Shown one piece after another: positions 12,101 through 24,521 of a DNA stretch of 64,000 bases. The translations under genes were made by a program, and so were the position numbers. This DNA is from Sordaria brevicollis (Eukaryota; Ascomycota; Sordariomycetes; Sordariales; Sordariaceae). The notes under the pieces were generated by a model. It had not been told where the DNA came from. It did no database searches and saw nothing but the letters and a program-made list of their open reading frames with translations. Where the stretch lies: the NCBI GenBank assembly GCA_033439795.1, contig JAUTDP010000008.1:1674001-1738000 (forward strand), given 5' to 3'. Position 1 is the stretch's first letter, and each line of letters opens with the position of its first letter.

Positions 12101-15100
12101 CGTCCCCGGCGGCGGGCAGCGGAACAGCGGGCGGCGGGGACGGGAGTGAGAGTGGACAAAAATCTGGGGAAACCGACTCAGCTCCCAGGCGTCAGTTCGG
12201 ACGGACAAAACGCCCGGGCCTCACGTTCGATTTGATATCTTCTCCCGGATTCCCAGTTGCCCCAACCGAAAAAGAAATTAAAAAACTTCAGGCACTGCAG
12301 GCTTCAACACCTACATATTGTGCTTATCCGGTTCGTCCAGTCCGAGGTCGCCAACGTTCGGTCACGTTCATACATATGTACGGGGACACATGACTTGATG
12401 CTTGACTGCAGCCCGACCTTCCGACTCCCGACTCCCGGCTACAGTTTTAGTTTTCCGGCCCGCACATGCACCGATTACTATGCGAAACAATTGTGAGACG
12501 GATGGAAAAGCTGCCACGGAGTCCGTCAGGGTTCTTGAACTCCGACAACGAAGACGACGACAAATCAACAGCGATGACAAGAACTCGGCCAAGGAGGACT
12601 TGACAACAAAAGAAAGCCCAAAACGAACTGGATCGGATTAGCAGCGAATGATAGACGGATCACCAACCACCAAAACCCATGGACGACGGCCCGGCTGCTT
12701 ACCCATCTCATCATCTGACATGAAAACCATGCCCGGTCCATCTGAATACTTGATATCTATACTACCGTGCCTCGCGTGCCTCTCGCGTGTGCCACGATAT
12801 AACATACTCCACGAATCCATCGCGCTGCTCACCTTGGGCAATCCCCGAGTGATCGGCAAGATAACTGATAAATGAGACAGGAGATCCGGTCCGTCTTACA
12901 TCTGGTTGATGTGTTGTCAACATTCCACTAGCCGAGCTCACCGAGGGAGTTCAGGAAAAGAAAAGGCAAACAGCTTCTTGCCTTGTCCGTAACCAGTTGT
13001 AACCCTAAGAGATGGGATAGGGAAGTATGTGCGTGGACAATTATAGTATCTTGGCTTTGCATATTTAGGTACCTTCAACACCACTTTACGCGGTATCACC
13101 ATCGCTCGCGGTTGATAAGTGCGGACGTTTTCCCCCAAACCGAACTTTCAAATCTCGAAATTCAGCCCTTTCTTTCATAACTTGAGATATCCGGGATCCA
13201 TCTTCTAATCAAGCTTATCAAGCCCGGTCCTTGTCACTCGGTGCGTGCAATCTGGACCCCAGTGCCCATCTCCGATGTTCATTTCGGTTTCGTGGGGAAG
13301 GTGAAGAGGCCCGCTCGCAAACACGGGTTCGCTTCTTCGAGATCTTGAAATGAATACTTTCTTTTGATTAAGATCTCGAATTCACAAAAGAGTGATCTCC
13401 AACAGGCCGGAGAAAGCTTCCGCATTAGGACTTGTCGAGACACCGTGGTTGCGCCAACCTAACGCCTGGCCAGCATGGCATGTCTAGCATTCTGCCACAG
13501 GGCAAGACGTCGTCGACATCGAATCTTGAACGTCTCTCGGTTCAATGTTAGCCTACGAGAAGCGGAAGTTGGGGGTTTCATCAAGTGTTAACTCTTGTCT
13601 TTCCCCTCTTTACCAATAGACGAAAGACAACCAACCACCCACTTGATATGTCGCTTCCATGAGACTAGACATGGTCAACAATTCAGCGTCCAGCAACGAC
13701 AACGAAGTCCTGGAATTGTTGTTGAATGTGAAGTTCTCCCGACTGCTTGGATGTTGATGTCAAAGTGCCCAAACACAGTATATCATCCCAAATCCCATAC
13801 GGTAAACCCCTTCGTCTCATCTCGTCTTATCGTCTCATCGCTGTCGTTCGGCATCCAGCTTCTCTCTGGGAAGCGAAACAGTGCGTACTGTAACCTCTGA
13901 TGTGGGGAGCGAAAAGCCTGAAGCGAAGCGCGGCGGCTACGGCACTGCACTGTGCATGCGTATGGCACTGTAGATTTGTGCAATACGGTTACAAATTGAC
14001 GGACAAAAAGTGGAGATGCGAGATTTTTTTATGTTTTCACAAATTCACAAATTGTTTTTTGTGGGAGTCTGGATCTTTTGTGCTTGCTGCGGCGGGACTG
14101 TTGCGCCCACAAGCACAAGCGAAAACCGGTTTTTTTTGAAAGTGGTTCTTTCATTTCCTCAAAATTCCTGGCGAACAAAAAGCCGAAGCGGTTTCTTGGC
14201 ACGGCCATTTGCGAGTTTTTGTGACTGGCTCCTTTTTTGACGTCTCCAGCTGTGTTCTTTCATGTTTCTAATTTTGTTCTTTGGCAACTTGAAATCTCGT
14301 AGGGCAGAAATTCGTCAATTTGTGAAAATGTGCCGATTCCGTCATCTTGGCTCTGGCCGGTGTCCCCCGAGGATGAAGGCGAGTCCGGGCGGGGCGGAGC
14401 GGATCGGTTGCTGCCACTTTCCCCATGTTCTCCCGCAAAATGTGCCATGCGGATGCGGGTGCGGACGCGGCTCATGCCGTCGTCGTCGGGGTGGTGCCCA
14501 TGCCACGTCATTCGGCCATTCCGTCTCCGGGCTGCCGGGTTTCGCTTCCGGAGCCTTACGGGGCCTTATGGGGCCACGGCCTCCCCGAGCCGGAGTCCCG
14601 GTGCTGCGGTATCGAGACTGCACTGTGCGGTACCGCTGGTACGGAACCTCCGCTTGAGGCACCGATTGCCCGCCCGCTCCCATGATATAGAATATTTTCT
14701 CTACCGTCCTGGTCGCGTGCTTCCGTACGGGGGTTACTTACCCAGACCCCTCTTTGCCCCCATAACCCAAAGTTTCGCAAACCTCAAGACGGAATGAACT
14801 CTGGTATTCTTGGTAGAAGCAGACTGCGAACGCACACCATATGAGCCACATCCGCCACATGCCGACGAAACGCAAAACTGCCTTGAGTGAAGGTCGGAGA
14901 GACCGTCGTCTTCCCATGTCGATGGCTCTCTCATTTTATTGTCCTCCAGTCACTCCATATCGCCCACTCAGCACTGCATATCTGAACCGTTCCGAGATGG
15001 TGCAAGTCTGCCCATGTCAGAGGACGAGATCTGTGCAAGTGTCCCGTACGAATTCCCCGAGGTTCGACATTCAAGCCTTCGGAAACGCCCGATTGAACAC

Positions 15101-17019
15101 TCTCAGCTCCCAGTGGCAAGATCCTAGAAGGAGGTAATACCATTATAGGTTGCACCGTGGTGGAAGTTATGTGGAAGTTTGAGAGTAACGAGCGTGGCGG
15201 GTGTTTCCTTTCTCTCCTTGTCCTCTCGCAACTTGCACATGTTTGGCTTTAGATGGAGGGAGACAAAGATACCCAATGTGTTCGTTTCCTCGTCCCGACG
15301 CTCCGGTACGCCGATGTCCTTGGATGCGTACGAGGTATTGGATCTCTGTGAGACCTCAACCCGTTCGTTAGGGTCAAGCTTCCTCTTCCATGCATATATA
15401 GAGTGGTGTGAGTGGCTGACTTCAGTGCATTCCCGCCGTCCTTTGAAGTCATGATATTGCTCTTTCTGGTACCCACAGGTGTCGGAGTGGCATAGCCCGT
15501 GTCTGTCCCGGCCGTTCAGCTCTCGACCAGCCCCGACTCGGCCGGCAACTTGGCTTCTGACTTGAAGCTTGGCAATCCGACATTGGTGTTTTGCTCCTTC
15601 GCGATTCATCTCCGTTCCGCCGTTTCTCGGGAACTTGAGTGGGTCTCGATTCGGAGGCTAGGTTGGATTCGGATCCGAAGCTCAAGAGGCTGGATGGTGC
15701 TCAGGTTGTTCCGCGGGGTCCGATGGACACCTCACTCAATTTGCATATCGAACGCTATGAAATGCACTGCCACTGCTCAAGATAGTGTCAGCTAACGTAT
15801 GTCCAAACTCAACGGCCAAGCATCTTTTCATGCCATGCTTTCAAAGTTGCCATGTCGTCTCGAACTTTGCATCATCTCTTCTCCTCTGTCGTCAGAAGTC
15901 ATGTTGGAAAGGAGTCCACTGCTCTGACGTTGACAGAGTGAAGGGGAATGTCCATGCTTTTGTCAATTATAGGGCTGCATTGACAAGTCCACCCGGCCAG
16001 GAGACTTGAAAGCTATGACGTCGGTGTCAACAAAATTGACAGGGACAGACTGTCGTGAACAGACATTCTGGTGTTGAAGGGGATGGATGCCCTGGGAAGA
16101 CCAGCTTCCATCAACACCAGCTGAATCAGCCCGGTCTCCAAAGCTAGAAGCAGGACTCCTCTGATTATCGTCACTCCAAAACTTGGCCAAGGCTTGACAG
16201 CTCGAACTTGCTTGTTGTTGTTGCTTGGTGGATAGGGGAACTATCACCTCAGCGTGGATATGGGATCCACTTTATGTCTCTGTTTGGAAGGAACAACGTC
16301 AGAGCTTCAGGGTGAGGTGTTCCTGAGAAGAATGGATGAACATGTGGACGCGGTAATGGTGGGAATTTCACTGCCATGGATCTGGCAAAGAAATGAAGAC
16401 TCAAAAGTAAGTTTCGTGATTATACAGAATAGTGTCTGGCAGATGTTCATTTTCAAGGGGAGCACCACCGATAAGATAACATTAAAGGAACTTGTGCTAC
16501 ACTAGCAAACAGACAGAGAGTTCTTTCCCCAACTGAACCATCACAATACATATCCAATGAATTGCAATTTCAAGCTTTTCAAAGCCGATCATATCCCTTT
16601 GTCCCTGACAAGAGATTTGCACGTGTAAAACTGGGGCTCCAAGGGAATTGGTGGTCGTTCTTGTCGCAAACATCACGATCATCCGCTGTCCCGTTGGCCC
16701 AAAGAGGTGTGATGACGTCATGCCAAACCGAGACTGCCATCTCTGTACCTGCTTGCAAGGCAGCTACTACCGAGTGCCCCTCATCATAGATGGTGCTTCT
16801 TGCCTTCTTATAAGCTTCGTGTGCCTCTCTGCTATCTGAGCCTATCTTCTTTCTATTATCAGACTCAGCATAAAAACCAATTCCGAGTGAAACTATCACA
16901 CTACCCTCCATTACCAAACAACCAACCAACCAATCGACGAGACCAATTCCATATTTCTCACGACTTATACACACAACAACAACACCGACTTCAAACAACA
17001 ACCACAAACCACATTCAAA
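6109..17019. other. 10.9-kb gene-free interval
   Basis: This is the largest gap in the window, between the start of the minus-strand gene at 6108 and the small mitochondrial gene at 17020, so it is upstream of both. Several frames of 100-340 codons exist (minus 6193-7215, plus 8136-8840, minus 7967-8533). They are Pro/Arg/Cys/His-rich, overlap each other on opposite strands and show no domain or splice logic. GC content looks ordinary, so there is no sign of the AT-rich RIP-mutated repeats typical of these fungi. A perfect inverted repeat lies at 13336-13380 and an ATGG tetranucleotide run at about 10301-10316. A TATA-like CTTATAAG at 16807-16814 may belong to the gene at 17020. I saw no tRNA or 5S rRNA gene here. 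Confidence 0.55.
13336..13380. repeat. 11-bp perfect inverted repeat (hairpin)
   Basis: TTCGAGATCTT at 13336-13346 is exactly reverse-complemented at 13370-13380, separated by 23 AT-rich bases. It could form a stem-loop in DNA or RNA. It lies inside the 10.9-kb gene-free interval with no flanking gene, so no role can be assigned. Confidence 0.7.
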
Positions 17020-17424
17020 ATGTTCGCCCGCATCTCCACCGCTTCCGCTCTCACTGCCCGCCAGACCCTCGTCGCCGCTTCTGCGCGCAGGACCATTGTT
17101 TCTACTGCCAGCTTGAAGCTCAAGGAGTCGTCTAGCAGTATGTCTCCTTTCCATTACTCCTCCGTTCTATCTCGCATAGACAACATATACTGACCCAACC
17201 TACCAACAGCCGACCCCGACCCCCAGGCCTTCGAGAACCACAAGCAGGAGTCCCTCAAGAAGCAGAAGGAGGGCAAGGGCCACTGGAAGCCCGAGCTCGC
17301 CTCCAACTCCGAGGAGAACGTCAAGGCCGACCGCATGTCCGACGCCGAGTTCGCCGAGGCCTCCAAGCGCCAGCTTAAGGATCGTGTCGCTGAGGCCAAG
17401 GGCACCAAGAAGGAGGCCGAGTAA
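17020..17424 (+). CDS. Small conserved protein, probably mitochondrial
   Basis: Two exons, 17020-17137 and 17210-17424, flank a 72-bp intron with donor GTATGT, a CTGAC-type branch and acceptor AACAG. The product is 110 residues. The N-terminus (FARISTASALTARQTL, then ASARRTIVSTASLKL) lacks acidic residues and is rich in Arg, Ser and Ala, as in a mitochondrial presequence. The rest is highly charged and low in hydrophobics (ENHKQESLKKQKEGKGHWK, then a Lys/Glu-rich tail), suggesting a soluble, perhaps disordered or helical matrix protein. I believe this is a small family common in Pezizomycotina with no settled function; some databases give it misleading carrier names. Codon use is extremely C-biased in the second exon, which suggests strong expression. 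The leader from about 16860 is A/C-rich and TATA-like CTTATAAG lies about 210 bp upstream. Confidence 0.85.
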
Positions 17425-18497
17425 TTTTTCGGAAGGCAAAGGGTGTACGATGAGATGATGAAGCCATGAGCTTTCTTTTTTCTTTTCCGGGTTTATTTCT
17501 TTTTCTTTGTTGAAGCAACTTTCTTGCATTTGCAGCCATCATGGGAAGGAAAGGGAATAGGAGAGAGGATGAGAAGACACTATTACCTTATTTGCATTAG
17601 TGTTTGGGATAGACACTGGGCCATCTTTGCATGCATGGATATGATGATGGTTCGTGTGTCATCGAATTGAAGAGGATTGAAACGACTTTTTTTCTCTCCT
17701 ATTGTTGAAGACGTGTTCGTGAATCATTTGGTGTTTTGGGGATGTTGAGTGTCTGAGCTTTGATCTAAGATACAATCAGTGCCGAAGATGGGATGTCGTG
17801 GTAGAAAGCTTGGGTCTAGGTACGTCTTGATCCTCATATGCCCTTCAGACACGCTGCTAATTAAACTGGCCAGTCTTCTAGATCTTGGACGGCTTACACT
17901 GTCCGACTTGGGATGAGAAGATGTTGAGGACGCCATTCACTCGATCATGTCAACTTCCATAACGATAAACCAAAAGCGGCGTGCCGAAGGCTAGGTAGAC
18001 ATCATCTTCCATCTAGTAATGCGTACGAAGGCCTACAGTTTGTACTCGCCGTGCCGTTTACGAGTGTTGGCCGAGTGACGATGCTCATCCTGAATCTCGC
18101 CTAGGATGAGTGTTTGTGTTGATATGGGATAAAAGGCAGTGGATGCCTGTACTAAAAAGTCGGGATGAACACCAGCTTTGACAGCCTCACGCATCCCAAC
18201 GCTCTCAAGTTGGTGAGGGCATAAAGGTTTTCCCTTCCTGGCGTTTGGAATCCTAAAACCTTTCACCTTTCACCTTTCTTCCTGTGTGTGGAGGAATCGA
18301 CTAGCCGGTAGATCTTCTCTCGTTCGACAACCTTTTGGCATCCGTCTACAACATCACGAAGTCTCGCATACGCTTTAGCATCATCAGCCCATCACATTTG
18401 GCTGCTTCCTGGACTTTCTGGGTACCTTAATCGTTCACGCCTCACCTTCAACATATCTTCCATACGCCATCGGCAGAATCTTAACTCGTCCATCACT
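17425..18497. other. Intergenic spacer
   Basis: This is the 3' flank of the small mitochondrial gene and the promoter and leader of the BTB gene; both genes run left to right. A 7-bp unit (ACCTTTC) is repeated three times near 18258-18278. No further gene was seen. Confidence 0.55.
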
Positions 18498-20874
18498 ATG
18501 CCTCCTCCCATGGATCAGGAGCAGCCGCTCAACGGGCGTGGCCGGCATGGTTTCGACCTCAACCGCGCCGAGTCCCGCCGCAGAGCCACGTTCGGTACAG
18601 GGAGAGCAGGTGCAGGTACATCCTCGACGAACGAGCCATCCAACAGACCTGAGATCATTACTATTCAACGCGGTCCTGAGCCGTCAGGCTCAGGCTCATC
18701 GCCCTCGTCTTCATCTGCTGGTGCTGGTGCTGGTACTGCCACTGCTAACAATTCGTCTTCCATCAACACTTCGTCAGCCAACGACCACGAAAAGAGCTTC
18801 AGAGAAGGTCAAAGACGGAGGCTCATGTATCTCCAGGAGAGCAGGCAACATATCCAAAAGAACCATTCACAATACAAAAGGCAAACGCAGACCCATACCA
18901 CCGGTACAAGTACCCACCCGCTTTCTCAATCATTCACTGCAAACGCCAAGGACAGATTGAGCCGTGAAGTGCACTGCCTGGACACTCCCCCCCTGCCGCT
19001 CTTCCCACCCGTGTTCCGTCGCCTTCTTCGGAGGGCGCACAAGACGTTGCTAGTATTTTACAGCAACAAGTGCAGGGCGAGCACGAGCAGTCGCAACGCG
19101 AACAAACTGCTCAACATCAACAAGACCAGCAGCCGCATCAAAATCCTCAGCAGAACCAGCTATCCGAGCAAGGTCAGCAACAACAAGAACAGCCGCAGCA
19201 GGCTCAGGAGGCTCAACAGCCCCAGGATCCTCCACAGCCCCAGCAACAGCAGACGCAGGACAGTGACATTTCAATCAGAGAGGACAGTCTTGAACTTCTC
19301 GAAAGTTTGAGCTCCGAGATTACTGCTGCCGACATGAACAGAGGCAACAGTGGTGGCGGCGGCTACGGCCACGGCCACGGCCACGGCGACAGAAACAATA
19401 TGGGCAACAACATAAGCAACAAAAACGACAACAACCGCAATAAGAGGCACGCGGAGATCGACTTGGATGGTCCTTCTGCCCGCCGTCCATTCCCTGGCAA
19501 TGCCACACCCGGATATATATCTGGCTCTGGTGGACATATGTCTGGTCACGGCCCTATGTCAAGCCCTGGTCCCATGTCTAGCTTTGGCCCGTCTGGTTCC
19601 GGCACTGGCCCATATGGTTCAGCTCCGAGCGCTTCCGCTCCTCAGACACCAGCCCATCCTCGTTCGATTGACGTTAACGATGGACCCAGTGGTGGTAATG
19701 AGCGCCAGTTCCCGCCGCCGTTCAGCCGCGGATCAACCCCGATTCCTCACAATGTGTCCTTTGCCCAACCCTTCACTCAGCCTAACAGCCCCGGTACTAT
19801 GCCTACGGCTGTAGCTGCTTCTCAGCATGAACCAGGCGCTGCCGAGAGAGGAGATAGGGCTGGAAGTGTGGCCTCCGTCGCGAGCATCTCTGCTAGGAAC
19901 GGACCGCCGATGGTTAACCCGAGTTTGCCCAACCTGCCTCCCGATGGGTTAGTATTTTCCCTTCCCTCCATATCATCAATACAACCAAAACAAGCAAATA
20001 CTGACCATGATCTTACTACAGAACCAACTGGCTCACCGGCCGTATCGTCGTCGTCTCCATCGGCGCCGAGCGTCGCAAGTGGAACGTCCACGAGCAACTC
20101 CTCTCCTACAACTCTCCCTACTTCAAGCGCCTCTTCAACCCCGATCCTGAGCAGCAACCCATCGAGAGCTCCCCCAGTAAACACAACGCCCATCATCACC
20201 ACCAATCCCCCACCAAAAACACCGCAGCCACCGAAGGCGAACTCGTCGAAGAAGTCCACCTCCCCAACGTCGAACCCAAGCTCTTCGCCCTCCTGATCCG
20301 CTGGCTCTACGGCACCGCCTTCGCCACCTCGGGCGGCCAAAAAGTTTTCAAGTTCCCCCCTCCCGCCCTTAACCAGATCACCGTTCGCGACTACCTAGGT
20401 CTCTACGTCCTCGGCCAAACCGTCCAGCTGCCCGGCCTGCGCAACGCCTGCATCGACGTTCTGTACTCCTACTACGCCGCCGAGACCGAAGAGGTTCGCG
20501 TTCCCGACATGCACGACGTGCAGTTCATCTTTGAGAACACCACCCAGGCTCCGGACTCGCAGATGCGTCGCCTGCTAGTAGCTCATTGCATGTTCCACCT
20601 GTTTGGCAAAAAGAGACGCGGTCCGTTGCCGCCCGACTGGCAGGAGGTGATGGAGCCTAGGCTGGCGGTGGCCTGGGAGGGATACAAGATGTTGGCGGAC
20701 TGGAAGTGGGTGATTGGTGAGAATACGCCGACTATGAAGATTAAAGCCAGGCAGGCGTTCCACGAGAAGCCGCGCCCTGAGGAGTTGTTGCCGTGGCATA
20801 AGGCGATGACGCAGGAGGAGGCGGCCATGCCGCTTGTGGGTGTGGTTAAGGCGGAGCCGGTTGATGATGAGTAG
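18498..20874 (+). CDS. BTB/POZ-domain protein with long Ser/Gln/His-rich N-terminus
   Basis: Translation from 18498 gives a Ser/Gly/Ala-rich start. From about 18985 a second frame carries a Gln-rich stretch, a Gly-His repeat (19369-19386) and a Pro/Ser-rich linker up to 19947. A clear 74-bp intron follows (19948-20021, GTTAGT...TACTGACC...TACAG). The last exon, 20022-20874, holds the BTB domain (GRIVVVSIGAERRKW, VHEQLLSYNSPYFKRLF, then LLIRWLYGTAF) and an all-helical tail. Fungal BTB proteins of this type mediate protein-protein contacts, sometimes as Cullin-3 adaptors; that role is only family knowledge here. The first two frames must be joined by an intron between about 18820 and 18970. The likely acceptor is GTGAAG at 18969. 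Candidate donors are GTATCT at 18827 and a GC-type donor AAAAG-GCAAAC at 18881. The exact N-terminal model is therefore unresolved. Confidence 0.78.
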
Positions 20875-21770
20875 AGAGTCACCTACTCATGGGAGGGAAG
20901 CGAAGGGGATGGATGGTATTTTGTTGCCGTTCTGACTCTTCATTCTTGAAAGGCTCGACTGGAGATGGGGACGCTTGGAGGAGATAGGACCGGACATTTT
21001 TGAGTTCTCGGTTGGAGACAAAAAGAGATGTCAGGGAGGATAGGTCCTGTTTTTTATTTCAGCAGGCTGGTGGGTGGTTCTTTGATCTTTCAAGTAAGCT
21101 CCATGAATCAGGGAAGATGAGCAAGCTCCTAGGTATCATTAGGGCCATTGCTCTTTTCTTCGTTTGCTTTCCAGTTTGCGGTAGAAAAGGTTCTCGTGGA
21201 TGATTGATGGAGGTGGTCAGATGTTTTTAGATCCTTTTCAGAATCCGGGAACGACATAGGTCGCATAGCATTGCAAGTTCTTAAACTGTCTTAGCTAGTA
21301 GTGGTCTTAGTATAATAATACTTTCATGAAGTCTTACATTAGAGGTACCGATGAAGTTGCCATGCGCAACCTTAACAGACACAAATATGCTGGTTGCTGT
21401 GTTCCACTTTTGGCAAAGTGCGTCGTTCTCGCGGGTGACGCTTTCCGTTTTCTACGATAATCGCAGAGCCCCTCGTTAACATTTCTGCATGCATGCATAT
21501 CAGTAGGTTGTTTACATCATATGCCATCTGTTACCCCTCGCATGCCAATCGGCAGAGGTCACGATAACGCCCGAGGTTGTACAAATATGTAGCATAGCCT
21601 TGTATTCAAGTTGCGTGCATACACTTCTTCAACCTACGCTCTACGATTTATACTACAAGAGACCCAAAGAGTAACGGCCAACGTGAACCGAGAGAACGGC
21701 TAATCAACACTTCTTCCTCAACACGGACAAGCTACCGACTGGCAAGAGATTCATCAACAATCACCCAGCC
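20875..21770. other. Intergenic spacer
   Basis: The 3' flank of the BTB gene and the upstream region of the dioxygenase gene. A TGCA run lies near 21487. Nothing else could be supported. Confidence 0.5.
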
Positions 21771-23016
21771 ATGTCTCCCACTGCCACTTCACCGGCGGCA
21801 ACAACCACTCCCAAGAATGGAGCCAAAGATGGACGGCAACCCAAAACCATCACCATCAAAGAACTTCACCCAACATTCGGAGCAGAGATCCTCGGCGTCC
21901 AGTGGAACGAAGATGATGGCAGCGTCAGCGAAGAACAACTTCAAGAGCTTCGAGACGCTGTGCACAAGGCTCGTTTTCCCTCCCTCTTCCTATCCCTCCA
22001 CTCCCCTCCCCCTTTCCCTCTCCCCGTTTTCCCACTCTAGTTCTATACCTAACATCAACCTTCCCGCTTTGTAGTACGCCTTCCTCCTCCTCCGATCCAC
22101 CCCTTTAACCGACAGCACACACGTCTCCTTCTCCCGCCTCTTCGCCAGCAGTCCTCTCGACGACATATCCCGCTTCCTCTCCCAATCCCCCACCGACCCC
22201 TTCCGCGCCGCAGGCAAACACCTCCGTTACTACCCCCACCTCGAATTATTCGACGCGAGCAACCTCACCGACGACGGGACTGCCATTCTCGACCCTGACA
22301 AGTCAGAGAGGGCGATGTTGATGAGGGCTAATAAGCTGTTCCACTCGGACTTGGCTTACAATCCACGGCGGTCGTCTTACTCTCTGCTCAGGGCAGTGGA
22401 ACTCCCCCCCTTGGAGGTCCGGGCTGAGATAGGGGGAGATACAGAGTTTGCAGACAGTCGAACTGCCTGGGATGATTTGGACGAGGATATGAAAAAGAGG
22501 TTGACGGAAAAAGATTACACGGGTGTCTACAACGCTGCTTGGTCAAGGAAACAAGGGGCGCCGGAGTGGTTTAGGGGTTTGGATGTGGGGAAGGGGCCGG
22601 TGGCGAGGCATAAGATTTTGCAGAAACATAAGGAGAGTGGGAGGATGAATTTGTGTGTGGGGGCGTATCTCTGGCGGTTGGAGGATAAGGAGGGGAGGGT
22701 GGTGGAGGAGTCGGAGGAGATGATTAGGCTGTTGAATGAGCATGTGGCTAGGGATAAGTACGTGGCGAGCGTGAGGTGGGAGAATCCAGGGGATTTGGTG
22801 ATTTGGGATAATAGGGCTGTGTTGCATCGCGCGGGCGAGTTTGAGGGCGTGGGAAAGTATAGGAGGGATATCAGGAGGACGACGGCGTTTGATACGGGGC
22901 CGATGGCTTGGGGACTTAATGGCGTGGGAGCAAAGTTGCCTACGTTGGGGAGTATAACGAAGGAAAAGGGGCTAGGGTCGACGGAGCCGGGTATTGGTGC
23001 GAGTTATCCAAAGTAA
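21771..23016 (+). CDS. TauD/TfdA-family Fe(II)/2-oxoglutarate dioxygenase
   Basis: Two exons, 21771-21968 and 22075-23016, give about 379 residues, usual for fungal TauD/TfdA proteins. Family members hydroxylate sulfonates, 2,4-D-like acids or related substrates using Fe(II), O2 and 2-oxoglutarate; the substrate here cannot be told. The facial triad is visible: H and D in FHSDLAYN, and the distal His in VLHRAGEF. The 2-oxoglutarate-binding Arg is probably in RRDIRRTTAF. Other family hallmarks are YSLLRA, GGDTEFADSRTA and HKILQKHKESGR. Family alignment wants VHK followed directly by YAFLLLR. This needs a 106-bp intron starting with GC (AAG-GCTCGT) and ending TTTGTAG, with branch CCTAAC. The only in-phase GT donor (21960) would delete VHK. 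The gene converges on ssn8. Confidence 0.88.
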
Positions 23017-23384
23017 AGGCTGTTAGGCCGATCTTGTCATGACACCTTTCGTTGATTGTAATACACTTGGAAGAGGTAGGTTTAGCGGAAAGGTAAGAAT
23101 TGAATTATCGATATTCTATGGCTATCCTTCTTCGAATATCAAATTATCACTATTGCTCTTTGAGGAGACGCGTACATCTGTTAGCTTCAAAGCTCATATC
23201 GTGCAGGATATCTGAGTGTCTCCTCAAGGCAGGGAAAGCAAAAGACGGAGTCGGGCTCATACCAATCTAGCTCTAATAGCAAAGGTTCGCTTCCGCGTCA
23301 CGTAGCCGTAGTTACTTCTGTCCTGCTGTTCGCTAAGGATTCATCGAATAACAATGGTTGAAACCCTGATCTTGAGACAACACT
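23017..23384. other. Convergent 3' spacer
   Basis: A short 368-bp spacer shared by the 3' ends of the dioxygenase gene (plus) and ssn8 (minus). No other feature seen. Confidence 0.55.
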
Positions 23385-24521
23385 TTACTTATCCAACCCG
23401 CGAGCCTTGACAAACCTGTTGATCTGCTCGCGAGTGATTTTATCATTGTACTGCTCATGACACTCATAGAAAGAAATCAACTCTTGCGTGCAGTCCACCA
23501 TTGCCTCGATGTCAATGTTACTGTCGGAGAGCCACGCAGCGAATCGGTGAACCTTTGCCATACGCGGGTTCTTCGTCCCTTCGGCAGGCGCTTCTCCGGC
23601 TGGTGACTGGGGCGGAAGCATAGCCTGCAACCCAGAAGAAGACGACTGCTGGGGAAGACCGGGCACCATCTGGCCACCTCCAGCCATCATTGCAGCGCGT
23701 GCTTGAGCCGCCTGAGCCTGAGCCAGTGCTGCCGAGGCGGCTGCCAGTCCCGAATTCGACGCCGCCGTTCCTGGCAGGCGACCGCTATGGTCCTGACGCA
23801 ACACCAAAGCCAAGAGAATGGCCGTCAAGGCTATGACATGTGGTGGGTAGAGTAGCGGTAAGTCCGTCATGTAATGGTCGTTGATGACTGACCAGGCAAG
23901 ATTGACGTCCTCTTGCGCCAGACCAAGCTCTCCTTGTAAGCTGGTCAGGGTGCGGTAGGGCGAATGGACTATGAGATGCGAGTTCATTTCCGAAATCAGG
24001 TAGAACTCGCACTCTCCTATCCTCGCTACTTCGGTCTGGGACTGAAAGTCGGTAGGCCAAAAGGTGCGGGCCTCATTTGCCAACACCCTGATGTGCTGCG
24101 GACATTCCTCCATCTTGCAGGCCAGATATACGGCGGTCACGAGGACGTGATGGGGATTCGTGCGGCGGATCTCGACTTTGGTGTAGAAGCGCTTGATGTA
24201 GACTTGGGCGGTGGCCAAGGCTTGCTGCCGGAGAGTCAAGCGCTTGCCGATACGGTTGATTTCTAGAGAAGAATCGAAGTGTGTTGGCGATCTTGTTCAT
24301 CGAACGGACTGATGGACAGGTGGATGGGTAGGGGATATGGTATAGAGGAGACTCGACGAACGTTGATTGAAGTAGATGTTGAGATGGCGCAGTTGCGGAA
24401 GTGGGAATGAGGCCACCAAGTTGGGGTCTTCGGCCTCCAGCTTTGCGCGCATAGCAGCGAGTTCATCTTTCGTAAATAGCCAGTGTTTTCGCTGGGTAGA
24501 TTCCCAATAGTTGGCCGCCAT
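23385..24521 (-). CDS. ssn8: RNA polymerase II holoenzyme cyclin-like subunit (cyclin C, Srb11)
   Basis: Exon 1 is 24521-24362 and exon 2 is 24262-23385. The 99-bp intron has donor GTTCGT and acceptor CTCTAG in phase 1, giving FNQQINRIGKRL across the junction. The product is 345 residues. It starts MAANYWESTQRKHW, the typical Mediator-cyclin N-terminus. The cyclin box follows with RQQALATAQVYIKRFY and VYLACKMEECPQHIR. The second half has the usual SPYRTL and DLPLLYPPHVIALTAI blocks. An Ala/Gln-rich insertion (about residues 195-235, with a Gly/Met-rich segment) sits before the last helices, as in other filamentous fungi. Cyclin C pairs with Cdk8 (Ssn3) in the Mediator kinase module and acts in the nucleus to repress or tune transcription. 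The start ATG is supported by conservation. Confidence 0.95.
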
